Shown piece after piece: positions 63,433 to 64,000 of a DNA stretch of 64,000 nucleotides. The notes beneath the pieces are model-generated. The model was not told where the DNA came from and made no database searches. It worked only from the letters and a program-made list of their open reading frames with translations. Source of the stretch: Patiria pectinifera (taxonomy: Eukaryota; Echinodermata; Asteroidea; Valvatida; Asterinidae); assembly GCA_029964075.1 (NCBI GenBank), contig CM057135.1:5565001-5629000 (forward strand). The letters run 5' to 3'. A program made the position numbers and the translations under genes. Position 1 is the first letter of the stretch. Every line of letters begins with the position of its first letter.

Positions 63433-64000
63433 ATAAGGAGGTACCCACATTGGATTAAACAGATTATAATCGGAATATGTATGGTTGCATTAATTGAAAA
63501 CAGAACAAATAGTAATGTATTCACTTTTAGAAGAAAGTACTCTCTAGTTGTAAATGTAATTTAATATTGAATTCAGTTGTTACTGATAGAGAATATCATG
63601 TAATGAACTTCACAGGATTGAAATTGTGTCAATTTTGGATACAATCCAGAGTTGCAATTGTACTATGAAAAATTATTTAATTAATTAATGTTTAAAAAAA
63701 TCAGGTATCCCGTTCTTTTCCTTGAATATGGGGAGCTGACCTCAGTGCTCGTCGTGAAGAACGGTGCTCCCCAAGGTCAGTGAGTTGTTATATGTTGTTA
63801 GGCGCGAGTCAACTGAAAAATAATTTATTTTCGGTTGAGCGCTCGCGCAAATTGGAAAATAAAATTATTTTTGCATTGACCGAGGGCCAGATTTGTATAT
63901 TATGCAAATCAGAGTTGCGGGAGAAAGGACGCAGCAGTTGAATATGTGTTCATTGACCTTTTCACGTCAGCACTACTGCACGGTTGCTTGCTTGCTTGAT
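63433..64000. other. 3' tail of DIRS-like remnant, hairpin-bearing
   Basis: AT-rich. Imperfect stems occur at about 63802-63852 (GGCGCGAGTCAACTGAAAAA answered by TTTTCGGTTGAGCGCTCGCG) and about 63735-63775 (GGGGAGC... GCTCCCC). DIRS-type elements end in unusual repeats rather than LTRs, so these could be terminal structures. Confidence 0.35.

Overview
This window is eukaryotic, from a repeat-rich metazoan genome. It is AT-rich, has GT-AG (and one likely GC-AG) introns, AATAAA signals, TTAGGG-type tracts and dense transposon debris with almost no long coding sequence. The element types (OTU-bearing Helitron, DIRS-like tyrosine-recombinase retroelement, stand-alone P2X7 C-terminal domain gene, foldback MITEs) fit a marine invertebrate. 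An invertebrate deuterostome such as an echinoderm is my best guess, held with low confidence. There is no sign of prokaryotic or viral-genome organisation.

Layout. 1-6.05 kb (minus strand): most of a decayed Helitron of the Helentron type. It reads, in order, PHD finger, cysteine protease, OTU protease, a 13-fold 18-residue repeat with a Cys-rich domain, then the Helitron-like N-terminal domain running off the left edge. 7.9-8.6 kb: an inverted-repeat element with a 9-bp target duplication. 8.6-11.0 kb: TGACGTCA-rich repeat blocks. 11.6-17.4 kb (plus): an intron-bearing DDE transposase-like gene with two frameshifts, carrying a TTAA-flanked MITE in one intron and a hAT-type MITE beside a splice site. 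18.28-20.61 kb (minus): a clean three-exon gene of 213 codons for a P2X7 C-terminal ('ballast') domain protein, the only apparently intact cellular gene. 21-27 kb: small MITEs, including two copies of one with an internal TTAGGG tract, and local tandem duplications. 27.6 kb: a long near-perfect GC-rich hairpin and a tRNA-like sequence. 28-36.2 kb: about 8 kb of interlocking TGACGTCA-rich repeats and satellite. 36.5 kb: a CCCGGG minisatellite. 38.2-40.1 kb (plus): a second, diverged Helentron protein gene cut off by an LTR retroelement (40.12-41.2 kb). 41.4-43.4 kb: a 185-bp satellite. 43.6-45.5 kb: degenerate repeats. 49.9-60.5 kb: MITEs, palindromic tandem repeats and a duplicated 1.15-kb segment. 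61.2-63.4 kb (plus): a broken DIRS-like RNase H plus tyrosine recombinase.

How it fits together. Most coding traces belong to four unrelated mobile-element classes (rolling-circle Helitron, DDE cut-and-paste, LTR, tyrosine-recombinase retroelement), all with inactivating lesions. The most informative small elements are two families that I could delimit to the base by target duplications: a palindromic family with TAGCCCC ends (five copies, 8-9 bp duplications) and a 140-bp family with a telomere-like core (three copies, 8-9 bp duplications). Both duplication sizes point to a Mutator-like mobilising enzyme that is not encoded here.
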